NCBI GenBank assembly: GCA_965247395.1
Contig: OZ252012.1
Coordinates: 248,001 to 312,000 of the forward strand
Source of the DNA: CAYRJD01 sp965247395
GTDB taxonomy: Bacteria; Actinomycetota; Acidimicrobiia; Acidimicrobiales; Poriferisodalaceae
Direction of reading: 5' to 3'
DNA length: 64,000 nt
Every line of letters starts with the position of its first letter. The first letter of the stretch is position 1. This document shows, piece by piece, positions 17,701 to 24,907 of the stretch. A program made the translations under genes and the position numbers. The notes under the pieces are model-generated. The model saw nothing but the letters and a program-made list of their open reading frames with translations, was not told the origin of the DNA and searched no databases.

Positions 17701-18816
17701 ATGCTGGTAGGAGTACCCAACGAGATCAAACCGGGTGAACGCCGTGTTGGGCTAACACCTTCCAGCGTCAGCGAGCTGACGCGTCACGGTCATCAGGTTC
17801 TGATTGAGACCAAAGCCGGCAACGGCATCAGCGCTGATGACGCGACCTACGAAGGCGTCGGCGCTCAGATCGTTGACTCCGCCGCGCCTATCTGGAATAA
17901 GGCCGACCTGATTGTCAAGGTGAAAGAGCCGCAGGCCGCTGAACGAAGCCAGCTAAGCAAGGGTCAAATTCTGTTTACGTACCTGCACCTGGCGCCTGAT
18001 CCAGAACAAACTCACGACTTGATCAAAAGCGGAGCCACTGCTGTGGCATATGAGACGGTGACCGACCGTCGTGGCGGTCTACCACTGCTTGCGCCAATGT
18101 CACGTGTGGCGGGACGACTTGCTGTGCAGGCAGGAGCATGGGCGCTAGAGACAGTGCACGGAGGAGCGGGCATCTTGATTGGCGGCGTTCCAGGAGTGCC
18201 GGGCGCGCGTGTGGTGGTACTTGGCGGTGGGGTAGTAGGTGAAAACGCGGCAGAGATTGCGGTGGGTATGGGTGCCAGGGTGCGAGTGCTGGACATCAAC
18301 CCGCAGGTGCTTGATCACCTGGAGCAGCGCTTCGGCGCCGGCATTTCCACCATCACCTCAACACGAGTAACGATTGAACACGAGGTGTTGGAGGCAGATC
18401 TTGTCATTGGCGCAGTGTTGGTGACCGGTGATCGTGCTCCAAATCTGGTTACCGCCGACATGGTGTCCAAAATGCGACCCGGATCGGTGATCGTTGATGT
18501 GGCGATTGACCAGGGTGGCTGCGTAGAAACATCACACCCCACCACACACTCCGACCCGACATTCACCGTTGATGACGTTGTTCACTACTGCGTGGCCAAC
18601 ATGCCTGGAGCGGTACCGCTTACCTCAACGCGTGCGCTCAACGACGCCACCTTGCCGCACGTGTTAGCGCTAGCAGACCATGGGTTGGACGCGCTGCGAG
18701 CCGATGAGCACTTGCGAGCAGGCCTAAACGTGCACCTCGGCATGGTGACCGAACCGCACGTGGCTTCGTCGCTAGGTCTGCAATATGTTGACGCTCTGGA
18801 TGCGCTAAAGACCTAG
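17701..18816 (+). CDS. ald: Alanine dehydrogenase
   Basis: NAD-dependent interconversion of L-alanine with pyruvate plus ammonia. 371 residues, exactly the usual length. The N-terminus MLVGVPNEIKPGERRVGLTP carries the substrate-binding Arg. Lys in IVKVKEPQ and His in FTYLHLAPD correspond to the catalytic pair. The nucleotide site is VVVLGGGVVGENAAEIA (about 170-186). It is convergent with the AhpD-like gene, 17 nt apart. In actinobacteria this enzyme supports nitrogen assimilation or redox balance. Confidence 0.95.
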   Translation: MLVGVPNEIKPGERRVGLTPSSVSELTRHGHQVLIETKAGNGISADDATYEGVGAQIVDSAAPIWNKADLIVKVKEPQAAERSQLSKGQILFTYLHLAPDPEQTHDLIKSGATAVAYETVTDRRGGLPLLAPMSRVAGRLAVQAGAWALETVHGGAGILIGGVPGVPGARVVVLGGGVVGENAAEIAVGMGARVRVLDINPQVLDHLEQRFGAGISTITSTRVTIEHEVLEADLVIGAVLVTGDRAPNLVTADMVSKMRPGSVIVDVAIDQGGCVETSHPTTHSDPTFTVDDVVHYCVANMPGAVPLTSTRALNDATLPHVLALADHGLDALRADEHLRAGLNVHLGMVTEPHVASSLGLQYVDALDALKT

Positions 18817-18833
18817 TCCTAGAGCCTTGGCGC

Positions 18834-19439
18834 CTAGCCGCGGCCCATCGTGAAGAATTCCTCGTTGGGACGCATTGACGTCAGGTGAGCCATGCGGTTC
18901 GAAAGCGCAAACAAAGCGGTGATCGCGCCGATGTCCCAGATGTCGTCTTCGCTGAAGCCGTGGTCGCGTAGCTGTTCGTGGTCGGCCTCTGCTACTTCTG
19001 ATGGTTTGACAGCCAGCTTGATAGCAAAATCGATCATCGCTTTTTGCCGTTCGCTCAGATCCGCTTGGCTGGGATCGACCGCCAACTGGTCAGCCAACAT
19101 CGGTGCTTTGGAGCGAATGCGCAGGATCGCTCCGTGAGCGACCACGCAATACGTGCAGTTGTTCGCTCCGCTTGTGGCAACGACGATCATCTCGCGCTCG
19201 GCTTTGGTGAGACCACTGTCTCTTTCCATCAACGCGTCGTGGTAAGCCATAAAAGCCCGCAACTCATCCGGTCTGTGAGCTAAAGCCAAGAAAACGTTAG
19301 GTACAAAGCCGGTTTTGGACTGAATGGCTTCCATGCCCACGCGCAGATCTTCAGGAATCTCGGCAATTTCCGGCACCGGAAACCTAGATATAGGTGGTGC
19401 TATTGGTTCAGCTACTTGCGAATCCTGCTTGGCGTTCAT
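18834..19439 (-). CDS. Peroxidase-related AhpD/CMD-family protein
   Basis: 201 residues of the carboxymuconolactone decarboxylase/AhpD fold. The active-site motif is NNCTYCVVAHGA with Cys95, Cys98 and His102, the CxxCxxxH arrangement of AhpD-type thiol peroxidases. The upstream segment (IPEDLRVGMEAIQSKTGFVPN) is typical of the uncharacterised peroxidase-related subfamily. The reductant is not evident. Transcription probably starts at the ATG from the leaderless promoter noted at 19446. Confidence 0.88.
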   Translation of the reverse strand: MNAKQDSQVAEPIAPPISRFPVPEIAEIPEDLRVGMEAIQSKTGFVPNVFLALAHRPDELRAFMAYHDALMERDSGLTKAEREMIVVATSGANNCTYCVVAHGAILRIRSKAPMLADQLAVDPSQADLSERQKAMIDFAIKLAVKPSEVAEADHEQLRDHGFSEDDIWDIGAITALFALSNRMAHLTSMRPNEEFFTMGRG

Positions 19440-19445
19440 ACGGCC

Positions 19446-19451
19446 AGCCTA
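19446..19451 (-). promoter_or_regulatory. -10 box of leaderless AhpD-like promoter
   Basis: Read on the minus strand, TAGGCT is followed by 6 nt (GGCCGT) and then the ATG at 19439. No Shine-Dalgarno sequence could fit. Same geometry as at 7383, 19712, 24419 and 55620. Confidence 0.55.
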
Positions 19452-19489
19452 GATCGCTAACCGCAGCATCTATCCAGCATCTATCAGAG

Positions 19490-19564
19490 TGGTACGCCCC
19501 CTGGGATTCGAACCCAGAACCTGCGGATTAAGAGTCCGATGCTCTGCCATTGAGCTAGAGGCGC
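19490..19564 (-). tRNA. tRNA-Lys(CUU)
   Basis: Full cloverleaf on the minus strand. The 7-bp acceptor stem GCGCCTC pairs with GGGGCGT (two G-U pairs). The D stem is GCTC/GAGC, the anticodon loop CTCTTAA gives CUU, and the T arm is CTGGG-TTCGAAT-CCCAG. The 3' CCA is encoded. Transcribed in the order tRNA-His, tRNA-Lys. Confidence 0.96.
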
Positions 19565-19598
19565 GAAAGGTCGAACAAAAGTTGTTCTGCACGACTAG

Positions 19599-19673
19599 GC
19601 GGACCGAGGGGAATCGAACCCCCGACCTCCAGTACCACAAACTGGCGCTCTAACCGACTGAGCTACGACCCGC
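19599..19673 (-). tRNA. tRNA-His(GUG)
   Basis: Cloverleaf on the minus strand with anticodon loop TTGTGGT (GUG) on a perfect CCAGT/ACTGG stem. The extra G at -1 opposite C73, the identity element of histidine tRNA, is encoded. CCA is not encoded. Its 5' end lies about 50 nt from the start of the divergent selenoprotein gene, so both promoters share 19674-19723. Confidence 0.96.
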
Positions 19674-19711
19674 AGGTGTCTCTAAGCATGCTATGGCCGC
19701 AACCAGTTCGC

Positions 19712-19717
19712 TACGCT
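19712..19717 (+). promoter_or_regulatory. -10 box of leaderless selenoprotein promoter
   Basis: TACGCT ends exactly 6 nt before the GTG at 19724, supporting this GTG as the start instead of the in-frame ATG at 19688, which lies 15 nt from the divergent tRNA-His and has no ribosome site. Confidence 0.5.
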
Positions 19718-19723
19718 GACAAG

Positions 19724-20725
19724 GTGACCGCTCAGCGTCTTTCTCCGGTTGATTACATCCCCCGTATTACCGCTCAGTATGAAGGTCTGGGGTATGGCGT
19801 GTACCGCTGGATGCACAGCGAAGACCCGCCCGCATGGGCTCCGCTTTCAAAGCCACTGTCGCAATCACGCTTGGGTTTGATCGCCACCGGCGGTGTTTAT
19901 GCCGCAGGCCAAACCGCCTTCCATTACAAGGACGACACCACCTATAGAGCCATTGCGACCAACACGCCGACCGATAAGTTGCGTGCCACTCACTTCGCCT
20001 ATGACTTGACTGACGCGCGCAATGACATCAACTGTGTGTATCCGATTGATGCGTTGCGCGAATCGGTAACCAAGGGCGAGATTGGCGAGCTGGGGCCGAG
20101 CGCTTACACGCTGATGGGCGGCATCTACAGCACTCGACGTGTAGACGAAGAGCTCATTCCTGAGCTGGTGAAACGTTGCCACGAAGATGCCTTAGATGCC
20201 GTGTTGTTGGTGCCCGTCTGACCGGTCTGTCATCAGACCGTGGGTCTGATAGCGAGAGCATTGGAGGCGTCCGGCATACCGACCTTGTCGATGTCCAGCG
20301 CACGCGATATCACACGCGCTGTGGATCCACCGCGATCCGTGTATCTCGATTATCCGTTGGGGCACACCTCGGGTCGTCCGTTCGAGCCGAGCCTCAATTA
20401 CGAGATCATGGTTGACACGTTGGCCGCGTTTGAAGCGTTGACCGAACCAGGATCAATGGCTCATCTGCGCTATCGCTGGACCGATACCGACGAGTGGAAA
20501 AACAAGGTGTTTACGCCGATTAGCGCGGGGATAAGTAGCGCTGGGTCAGGCAGCGCTGGGATAAGTAGCGCTGAATCGGACAGCATTAAGTCGGGCGCAA
20601 CCTACGAAGACGATCGAGTGCCGCGTTACGACACTCCGCAATATCAAACAGACCTTGATGCCACACATGCCGCTGAGTTGCATGACGGTGAAGACTGTCT
20701 GGTTTGCGCAGGTATCGACTATTAA
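19724..20725 (+). CDS. Selenoprotein of the glycine/sarcosine/betaine/proline reductase B family (in-frame UGA = Sec)
   Basis: 333 residues if TGA at 20219-20221 is read as selenocysteine (Sec166). The two halves are in the same frame with no other stop and are both family-like. Upstream are SPVDYIPRITAQYEGLGY, a Rossmann-like LGLIATGGVYAAG and DAVLLVPV; downstream are PVCHQTVGLIARALEASGIPT and LDYPLGHTSGRPF. The junction reads LLVPV-U-PVCHQ, a UxxC redox motif as in GrdB/PrdB-type reductases. A SECIS-like hairpin follows at 20232-20250. No grdA, grdC, prdA, selA, selB, selD or tRNA-Sec is in the window, so substrate and partners are unknown; classic amino-acid reductases are anaerobic, this genome looks aerobic. 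A 30-bp-period duplication lies near codon 275. It overlaps the Nudix gene downstream. Confidence 0.85.
20223..20250 (+). promoter_or_regulatory. bSECIS-like hairpin downstream of Sec UGA, with competing hairpin
   Basis: ATCAGACC (20232-20239) and GGTCTGAT (20243-20250) form a perfect 8-bp stem with a GTG loop. The loop begins 18 nt after the UGA and its first base is G, matching the known layout of bacterial SECIS elements (apical loop 16-37 nt from UGA, G near the loop start) recognised by SelB. A second perfect 7-bp hairpin, CGGTCTG (20223-20229) with CAGACCG (20234-20240), uses the same middle arm, so the two are mutually exclusive. Confidence 0.7.
20528..20573 (+). repeat. 30-bp-period direct repeat inside the selenoprotein gene
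   Basis: The 16-mer GGGATAAGTAGCGCTG occurs at 20528-20543 and 20558-20573. It encodes a Gly/Ser-rich GISSAGSGSAGISSAESDS linker between the folded core and the C-terminal CLVC motif, probably a recent in-frame duplication. Confidence 0.85.
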
Positions 20726-21662
20726 CCAGCAAAATAGTCAGCAAAACGAGCGCCAAGCCTCAACCGGCGCGCAGTCGCCTGGCACGGGCAGTGATTACGA
20801 CCCGGCAACGGTGCCGATCCGCGATGCGGCGACCGTTTTGATCCTGGATGAGCAACCGGATCTACACGTGTTGATGCTGCAGCGAAACGCCCGCTCGATA
20901 TTTGTCGGCAACATGTGGGTATTCCCGGGTGGCGCTGTTGATCTTGAAGACGCTTCACGCCAAGCCGATGACACGGTCGCAGGATTAACCGACGCCGAAG
21001 CATCAAGGCGCTTAGGTATTACCAAAGGTGGCATTGCGTTTTGGGTTGCCGCTTTACGGGAGACATTTGAGGAGGCGGGCGTCTTGTTGGCTCATGCGGC
21101 AAGAGACGAAGGCGCTGCTCCATCGAAGATCATCGATCTGTCCGCACCCGAGGTAAGCGAACGTTTTGAGAGCTACCGCAGCGAGGTCAATGCTGGCGAG
21201 CGGGATTTCATCACCACGATGGTGTCCGAAGGCCTGCATCTGGATGGCAACAACGTCCATTTCGTCGGTCGCTGGATTACGCCGGAAGGCCCGCCGCGTC
21301 GCTACGACACAAGATTTTTCGTTACCACTATGCCCACCGCTCAGGTGCCGCTCCACGACAACGATGAGGCTGTTGGGCACAGATGGGTGCGAGCAAGCGA
21401 CGCCATTTCGATGAACGAGCGCGGCGAAATGGTGATGATGACGCCCACAATCGGGATGCTTAAGCGCCTGGTGTGCTACGACTCAATTTCGCAAGCAACC
21501 CAGGCGGCAGCCAGAGCTAAGGAGACCGATGACGAGAATGTTCGGATTCGGTTTAACAACGACGGACCGCATCGCATCGCATTTCCAGCAGATGATGACT
21601 ATCACGAAGCCGATGGTCGTGTGGAGACCGGTATGTTGCGGTGGCCGGCTTGGCAGAATTAG
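20682..21662 (+). CDS. Nudix hydrolase with split Nudix box (NUDT19-like)
   Basis: 326 residues from ATG 20682. The Nudix motif is interrupted: GNMWVFPGGAVDLED (residues about 82-96) is separated by about 40 residues from ALRETFEEAGVLLA, the layout of large CoA-ester or nucleotide Nudix hydrolases of the NUDT19/RppH-like subgroup. RETFEEAG supplies the metal-binding glutamates. The first 45 residues are a Gln/Asn/Ser-rich extension overlapping the selenoprotein end; GTG 20811 (PIRDAATVLIL) is an alternative start closer to the conserved core. Overlap suggests translational coupling. Substrate unknown. Confidence 0.85.
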   Translation: MTVKTVWFAQVSTINQQNSQQNERQASTGAQSPGTGSDYDPATVPIRDAATVLILDEQPDLHVLMLQRNARSIFVGNMWVFPGGAVDLEDASRQADDTVAGLTDAEASRRLGITKGGIAFWVAALRETFEEAGVLLAHAARDEGAAPSKIIDLSAPEVSERFESYRSEVNAGERDFITTMVSEGLHLDGNNVHFVGRWITPEGPPRRYDTRFFVTTMPTAQVPLHDNDEAVGHRWVRASDAISMNERGEMVMMTPTIGMLKRLVCYDSISQATQAAARAKETDDENVRIRFNNDGPHRIAFPADDDYHEADGRVETGMLRWPAWQN

Positions 21663-21673
21663 CCGTGTGCACG

Positions 21674-21747
21674 GCCTCCGTGGCGCAACTGGATAGCGCA
21701 GCGGGCTTCTATCCCGAAGGTTGCAGGTTCGAGTCCTGCCGGGGGCG
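21674..21747 (+). tRNA. tRNA-Arg(UCU)
   Basis: Acceptor GCCTCCG pairs with CGGGGGC (one G-U), D stem GCGC/GCGC, anticodon loop CTTCTAT giving UCU, T arm GCAGG-TTCGAGT-CCTGC, discriminator G. CCA is not encoded. Base 27-43 is a mismatch. The gene ends 3 nt before the folE ATG. Confidence 0.95.
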
Positions 21748-21750
21748 CAA

Positions 21751-22407
21751 ATGAGCAGCGCGGGTAACTCCAGCAGTAACTCCACCGGTAACTCCAGCAA
21801 CAGCTCCACCGATAACCACACGGGTGCAGTAACCGGTGTTGAGCCTGACCTGGATCGGATCGAAGCCGCTGTGCACGAGATATTGCTAGCGATCGGTGAA
21901 GATCCCAACCGCGACGGTCTGGTAAAGACCCCTAAGCGCGTTGCGCGCATGTATGCCGAGATCTTCTCGGGATTGCGCGAAGACCCTCAGCACCACCTTG
22001 AGGTGCAGTTTGAGTCGGGTCATAACGAGATGGTGATGCTGCGCGACATTCCCTTCTATTCAATGTGCGAACACCACTTGTTGCCCTTCTCCGGCATGGC
22101 TCATGTGGCATACATCCCCAGTGATGAGGGCATCATCACTGGGCTGTCGAAGCTCGCTCGTCTAGTAGAGGCGTATGCCCTACGGCCTCAAGTGCAGGAG
22201 CGGCTGACGACGCAGGTAGCCGACAAGCTGGTGGAGGTGCTGAAACCGAGCGGTGTGCTGGTGGTGGTCGAGGCCGAGCATCAGTGCATGGCGATGCGCG
22301 GAGTTCGCAAACCCGGCTCGCTCACAATCACGTCGGCCGTGCGGGGACAGTTCTTAGAAGCCCCTACTCGTGCCGAGGCAATGAACCTGATTGGGATAGG
22401 CAGGTAG
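21751..22407 (+). CDS. folE: GTP cyclohydrolase I
   Basis: Converts GTP to 7,8-dihydroneopterin triphosphate, the first step of tetrahydrofolate synthesis. 218 residues. Zinc ligands are Cys106 and His109 in SMCEHHLLPF and Cys179 in HQCMAMRGV. The core also shows GLVKTPKRVARMYAE (about 56-70) and GLSKLARLVEAYALRPQVQERLT. The first 28 residues are an Asn/Ser/Gly-rich tail made by a 24-bp tandem duplication (21763-21786, 21787-21810). ATG 21751 is only 3 nt after tRNA-Arg, and no later ATG or GTG precedes the core. tRNA 3'-end maturation should therefore leave a nearly leaderless folE mRNA. Confidence 0.94.
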   Translation: MSSAGNSSSNSTGNSSNSSTDNHTGAVTGVEPDLDRIEAAVHEILLAIGEDPNRDGLVKTPKRVARMYAEIFSGLREDPQHHLEVQFESGHNEMVMLRDIPFYSMCEHHLLPFSGMAHVAYIPSDEGIITGLSKLARLVEAYALRPQVQERLTTQVADKLVEVLKPSGVLVVVEAEHQCMAMRGVRKPGSLTITSAVRGQFLEAPTRAEAMNLIGIGR

Positions 22408-22414
22408 CAGCGGG

Positions 22415-23080
22415 TTAAATAGCCACGGGACTGATGCCGAGCCCAAAGCGCTCCGACATGACTGTCAGCGTTATCCAATAATCAAAATCGGGCACGAAGT
22501 CTTCCAGCGTGAACCGTTGGCTGGTGTCATCACCGCTAGCGGTATTGCCCCTTAGTTCGATTGCGTCGGTCTGCTTATCAAACAAAGCCAAGAGATCGGC
22601 TGCCGCCCCTTCAAATACCGCATCCACTTCACCTTGCGCTAAGCGGTAGTTATGCAGAGGCCGGTCGTCACGTAGCAAGAAGACATGGGTGAACTCCTTG
22701 TTCATCTGCCCTTCACCCTCGTTATCCACCAAAAGCCGAATACCCAACGGAGTTAGCTCGCCAGGATCGACCTGCACACCTATTTCCTCGGCTAACTCAC
22801 GCACCCCGTCGCCGGGTGTCTCACCCGCAGCAAGGTGGCCTGCGGCGCTGACGTCTAGTAATCCACCGAAGGCGAGTTTCGAAGCGTGCCGACGTTGCAG
22901 CACCATGTTCGGAACGCCATCTCTCAGGGCAACGATCTGGCAATGAAACACGGCGTGCCACAGGCCATGCCGATGAACGTGCGCGCGCGGCGCGGTACCT
23001 AACGGCTTGCCGTTGGCATCTAGAAAGTCAAGTAGTTCAGATTTGTTTGAGTTGTCGCTACAGGAGTTTGGCGTAGTCAT
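22415..23080 (-). CDS. Nudix hydrolase, isopentenyl-diphosphate-isomerase-like subgroup
   Basis: 221 residues from ATG 23080, which overlaps the upstream LLM gene by 23 nt. The N-terminus (LLDFLDANGKPLGTAPRAHVHRHGLWHAVFHCQI) is typical of the YfcD/Idi-like Nudix group. The complete Nudix box is GHLAAGETPGDGVRELAEEIGV (about 112-133). Real Idi enzymes need a Cys and Glu not clearly seen here, so hydrolase activity is more likely than isomerase. Convergent with folE, 7 nt apart. The frame is open for 78 further codons upstream inside the LLM gene, without family similarity. Confidence 0.87.
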   Translation of the reverse strand: MTTPNSCSDNSNKSELLDFLDANGKPLGTAPRAHVHRHGLWHAVFHCQIVALRDGVPNMVLQRRHASKLAFGGLLDVSAAGHLAAGETPGDGVRELAEEIGVQVDPGELTPLGIRLLVDNEGEGQMNKEFTHVFLLRDDRPLHNYRLAQGEVDAVFEGAAADLLALFDKQTDAIELRGNTASGDDTSQRFTLEDFVPDFDYWITLTVMSERFGLGISPVAI

Positions 23081-23909
23081 CAAGGATCGGTAGCACCTCG
23101 TCGGCGGGTGCAGGCGGTAAGCCAAGTACCACCCGAGTTGCGCCAGCCTCGGCAACTTTCTCCAAGATTTCAGGCTTTGCGGGAGTACCGAACTGGCCAA
23201 ATTCCATTTCGTTCGGGTCACGTCCGGCCTCAACTGCGGCTTCACGAACTCGTTGGATTGGCTCAGCGAGGTCATGCCGGCCTGAGATTGGCATCCAGCC
23301 ATCACAAAACTCAACGATGTCTGCGATTGTCTTCGGACCAGCTGCGCCGCCCAAGATCACCTTCGGACCGCCGGACTGAGCGGGTTTCGGCCACGACCAG
23401 ATGGAAGAGAAATCAACCCAGTCACCGTGATACTCCGCCTCATCGTTTTCCCAAATGCTGCGTACGGCCAGCATGCGCTCACGTAGTACCGCTCGCCGGT
23501 CGGTGTATTTGACCCCGTGGTGCGCCAACTCCTCCTTGTTCCAGCCATAGCCAATGCCTAGAACGAAGCGACCGCCGGATATCACGTCTAGCGACGCAGC
23601 CTCTTTGGCTAACCAAAGAGGATCGCGTTGGGCCACAAGCGTGATGCCTGTTCCCAGGATGATGTTCTTGGTAACTGCAGCTGCCGCACCCAAGGCAACG
23701 AACTGATCGTGTGAACGCCAGTATTCCTCAGGCAAAGGCGGCGCACCCTCGTTGCCACCCCACGGAGTTACACGACTAGTGGGGATGTGGCTGTGCTCCG
23801 GGAACCAAAGCGATTCGAATCCACGTTCTTCAACGGCCATGGCCAACTCAACTGGACCGATCGCCTTATCGGTGGGGAACATCATTACGCCCACATTTAT
23901 TTGGCTCAT
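23058..23909 (-). CDS. LLM-class (luciferase-like) F420-dependent oxidoreductase
   Basis: 283-residue TIM-barrel flavin/F420 enzyme. Typical segments are IGPVELAMAVEERGFESLWFPEHSHIP (N-terminal), ILGTGITLVAQRDPLWLAKEAASLD and GGRFVLGIGYGWNKEEL, the actinobacterial F420-dependent LLM signature. The C-terminal part contains GGPKVILGGAAGP and DGWMPI. Substrate unknown; the subgroup TIGR03619-like is common in Acidimicrobiia and mycobacteria. Start supported by GAGGAGT about 9 nt upstream. Confidence 0.9.
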   Translation of the reverse strand: MSQINVGVMMFPTDKAIGPVELAMAVEERGFESLWFPEHSHIPTSRVTPWGGNEGAPPLPEEYWRSHDQFVALGAAAAVTKNIILGTGITLVAQRDPLWLAKEAASLDVISGGRFVLGIGYGWNKEELAHHGVKYTDRRAVLRERMLAVRSIWENDEAEYHGDWVDFSSIWSWPKPAQSGGPKVILGGAAGPKTIADIVEFCDGWMPISGRHDLAEPIQRVREAAVEAGRDPNEMEFGQFGTPAKPEILEKVAEAGATRVVLGLPPAPADEVLPILDDYAKLL

Positions 23910-24014
23910 TTGCCGACTCCTCAGTTTCTGCGTACGCCTAGCGGTGCACTTGGGCGCGTAGCGTAGCTTTTTGCCAGACGCTCTTCACGAGAGCGGTCGC
24001 AAGGAGTTCACCCA

Positions 24015-24206
24015 ATGCCGGTAGCACTTAATGCAGAGCTGTGCATTGGAAGCGGATCATGTGAGGATCTTGCCCCGCAGGTCTTTCAAATGGGTGATGA
24101 GGGAGTGGTAACCGTGGTTGATCCAAACCCGCCAAGCGATCTGGTCGAAGCGGTCGAACAAGCGGCCCTTAATTGTCCAACGGCAGCGATTACCGTAACT
24201 GACTAG
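24015..24206 (+). CDS. [3Fe-4S] ferredoxin
   Basis: 63 residues, acidic. Three cluster ligands are visible: Cys10 and Cys16 (LCIGSGSCEDLAP) and Cys54 (NCPTAAI); the position of the usual second Cys is a Ser/Gly, which is the pattern of actinobacterial 3Fe-4S ferredoxins that feed electrons to cytochromes P450 and related oxygenases. No P450 or ferredoxin reductase gene is adjacent. Strong AAGGAG ribosome site. The stop is immediately followed by a tandem repeat. Confidence 0.93.
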   Translation: MPVALNAELCIGSGSCEDLAPQVFQMGDEGVVTVVDPNPPSDLVEAVEQAALNCPTAAITVTD

Positions 24207-24208
24207 CG

Positions 24209-24265
24209 ATTTGTTTGCTAGCTATACGCTTCACAGCAATTTGTTTGCTAGCTATACGCTTCACA
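24209..24265 (+). repeat. Two-copy 30-bp-period tandem repeat before tRNA-Pro
   Basis: A perfect 27-bp unit (ATTTGTTTGCTAGCTATACG continuing to TTCACA) occurs at 24209-24235 and 24239-24265. It begins 3 nt after the ferredoxin stop and ends 6 nt before tRNA-Pro. Each copy contains TTGTTT and TATACG, so the duplication may double part of the tRNA promoter region. Confidence 0.9.
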
Positions 24266-24270
24266 ATGAC

Positions 24271-24344
24271 CGGGACGTGGCGCAGTTTGGTAGCGCACCC
24301 GCTTTGGGAGCGGGGGGTCGCGGGTTCAAATCCCGCCGTCCCGA
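24271..24344 (+). tRNA. tRNA-Pro(UGG)
   Basis: Perfect 7-bp acceptor CGGGACG/CGTCCCG, D stem GCGC/GCGC, anticodon stem CCCGC/GCGGG with loop TTTGGGA giving UGG, T arm GCGGG-TTCAAAT-CCCGC, discriminator A, CCA not encoded. A tRNA-Pro and a tRNA-Gly upstream of tig are also found in mycobacteria. Confidence 0.97.
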
Positions 24345-24418
24345 CAGATACAGGCCAGTGGCCAAAGATAGATCCGTCGCTTTGAACGAGCCTTTGGATG
24401 ATATGGACTAACAGTGGT

Positions 24419-24424
24419 ATTTTT
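24419..24424 (+). promoter_or_regulatory. -10 box of leaderless VOC-gene promoter
   Basis: TATTTT is followed by exactly 6 nt (TGAACC) and the ATG at 24431; no ribosome site is present. It is the most canonical -10 among the leaderless promoters in the window. Confidence 0.55.
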
Positions 24425-24430
24425 TGAACC

Positions 24431-24907
24431 ATGTCGGACTCGTTTCAAGGCCCACCAGAGCCAACCTATGTTGTTCCCTATCTGATTATTGACGGGGCGT
24501 CGGATGCGATTGAGTTTTACAGCAAAGCATTTAGTGCCGTTGAACTGATGCGTATGCCCGCACCTGACGGGCGGCTGTTGCACGCTTCGATCATGATCGG
24601 CGAAGGAGTAGTGCACCTGTGTGATGACTTCTCTGAAAGACAAGACGACATGAAGTCGCCGCCCAGGCTGGGAGGCAGCACGGTAACCATGCATCGTCAG
24701 GTGGAGAATTGTGACGCAGTGGTTAAAAAGGCCGCCGATGCTGGTGCGGTAGTAACCATGGAACCGACCGACATGTTCTGGGGCGACCGGTTTGCCAAAG
24801 TCCGTGACCCGTTTGGTCACGACTGGTCAATCGCAACTCATGTGCGCGATGTTTCCCCAGAAGAAATGCAGGCCGCAGCCGCTGAAATGGACTGGGGTCA
24901 GCAGTAA
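24431..24907 (+). CDS. VOC-family (glyoxalase/PhnB-like) protein
   Basis: 158 residues with two beta-alpha-beta-beta-beta halves. PYLIIDGASDAIEFYSKAFSAVELMRM and a C-terminal RFAKVRDPFGHDWSIATHV are the hallmarks of PhnB/YdcL-type VOC proteins, which often bind a divalent metal through His/Glu. The specific reaction is not known. The SDR gene follows with no gap (its GTG starts directly after the TAA), so they are one operon. Confidence 0.88.
   Translation: MSDSFQGPPEPTYVVPYLIIDGASDAIEFYSKAFSAVELMRMPAPDGRLLHASIMIGEGVVHLCDDFSERQDDMKSPPRLGGSTVTMHRQVENCDAVVKKAADAGAVVTMEPTDMFWGDRFAKVRDPFGHDWSIATHVRDVSPEEMQAAAAEMDWGQQ

Noticed and set aside
20219..20221. TGA as a true stop giving a truncated gene or pseudogene
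   Set aside because: The frame stays open for 168 more codons with family-like sequence, the TGA sits exactly in a redox UxxC motif, and a SECIS-like hairpin follows.
22415..23080. Isopentenyl-diphosphate isomerase (idi)
   Set aside because: A normal Nudix box and YfcD-like N-terminus fit a hydrolase better; the isomerase Cys/Glu pattern is not evident.
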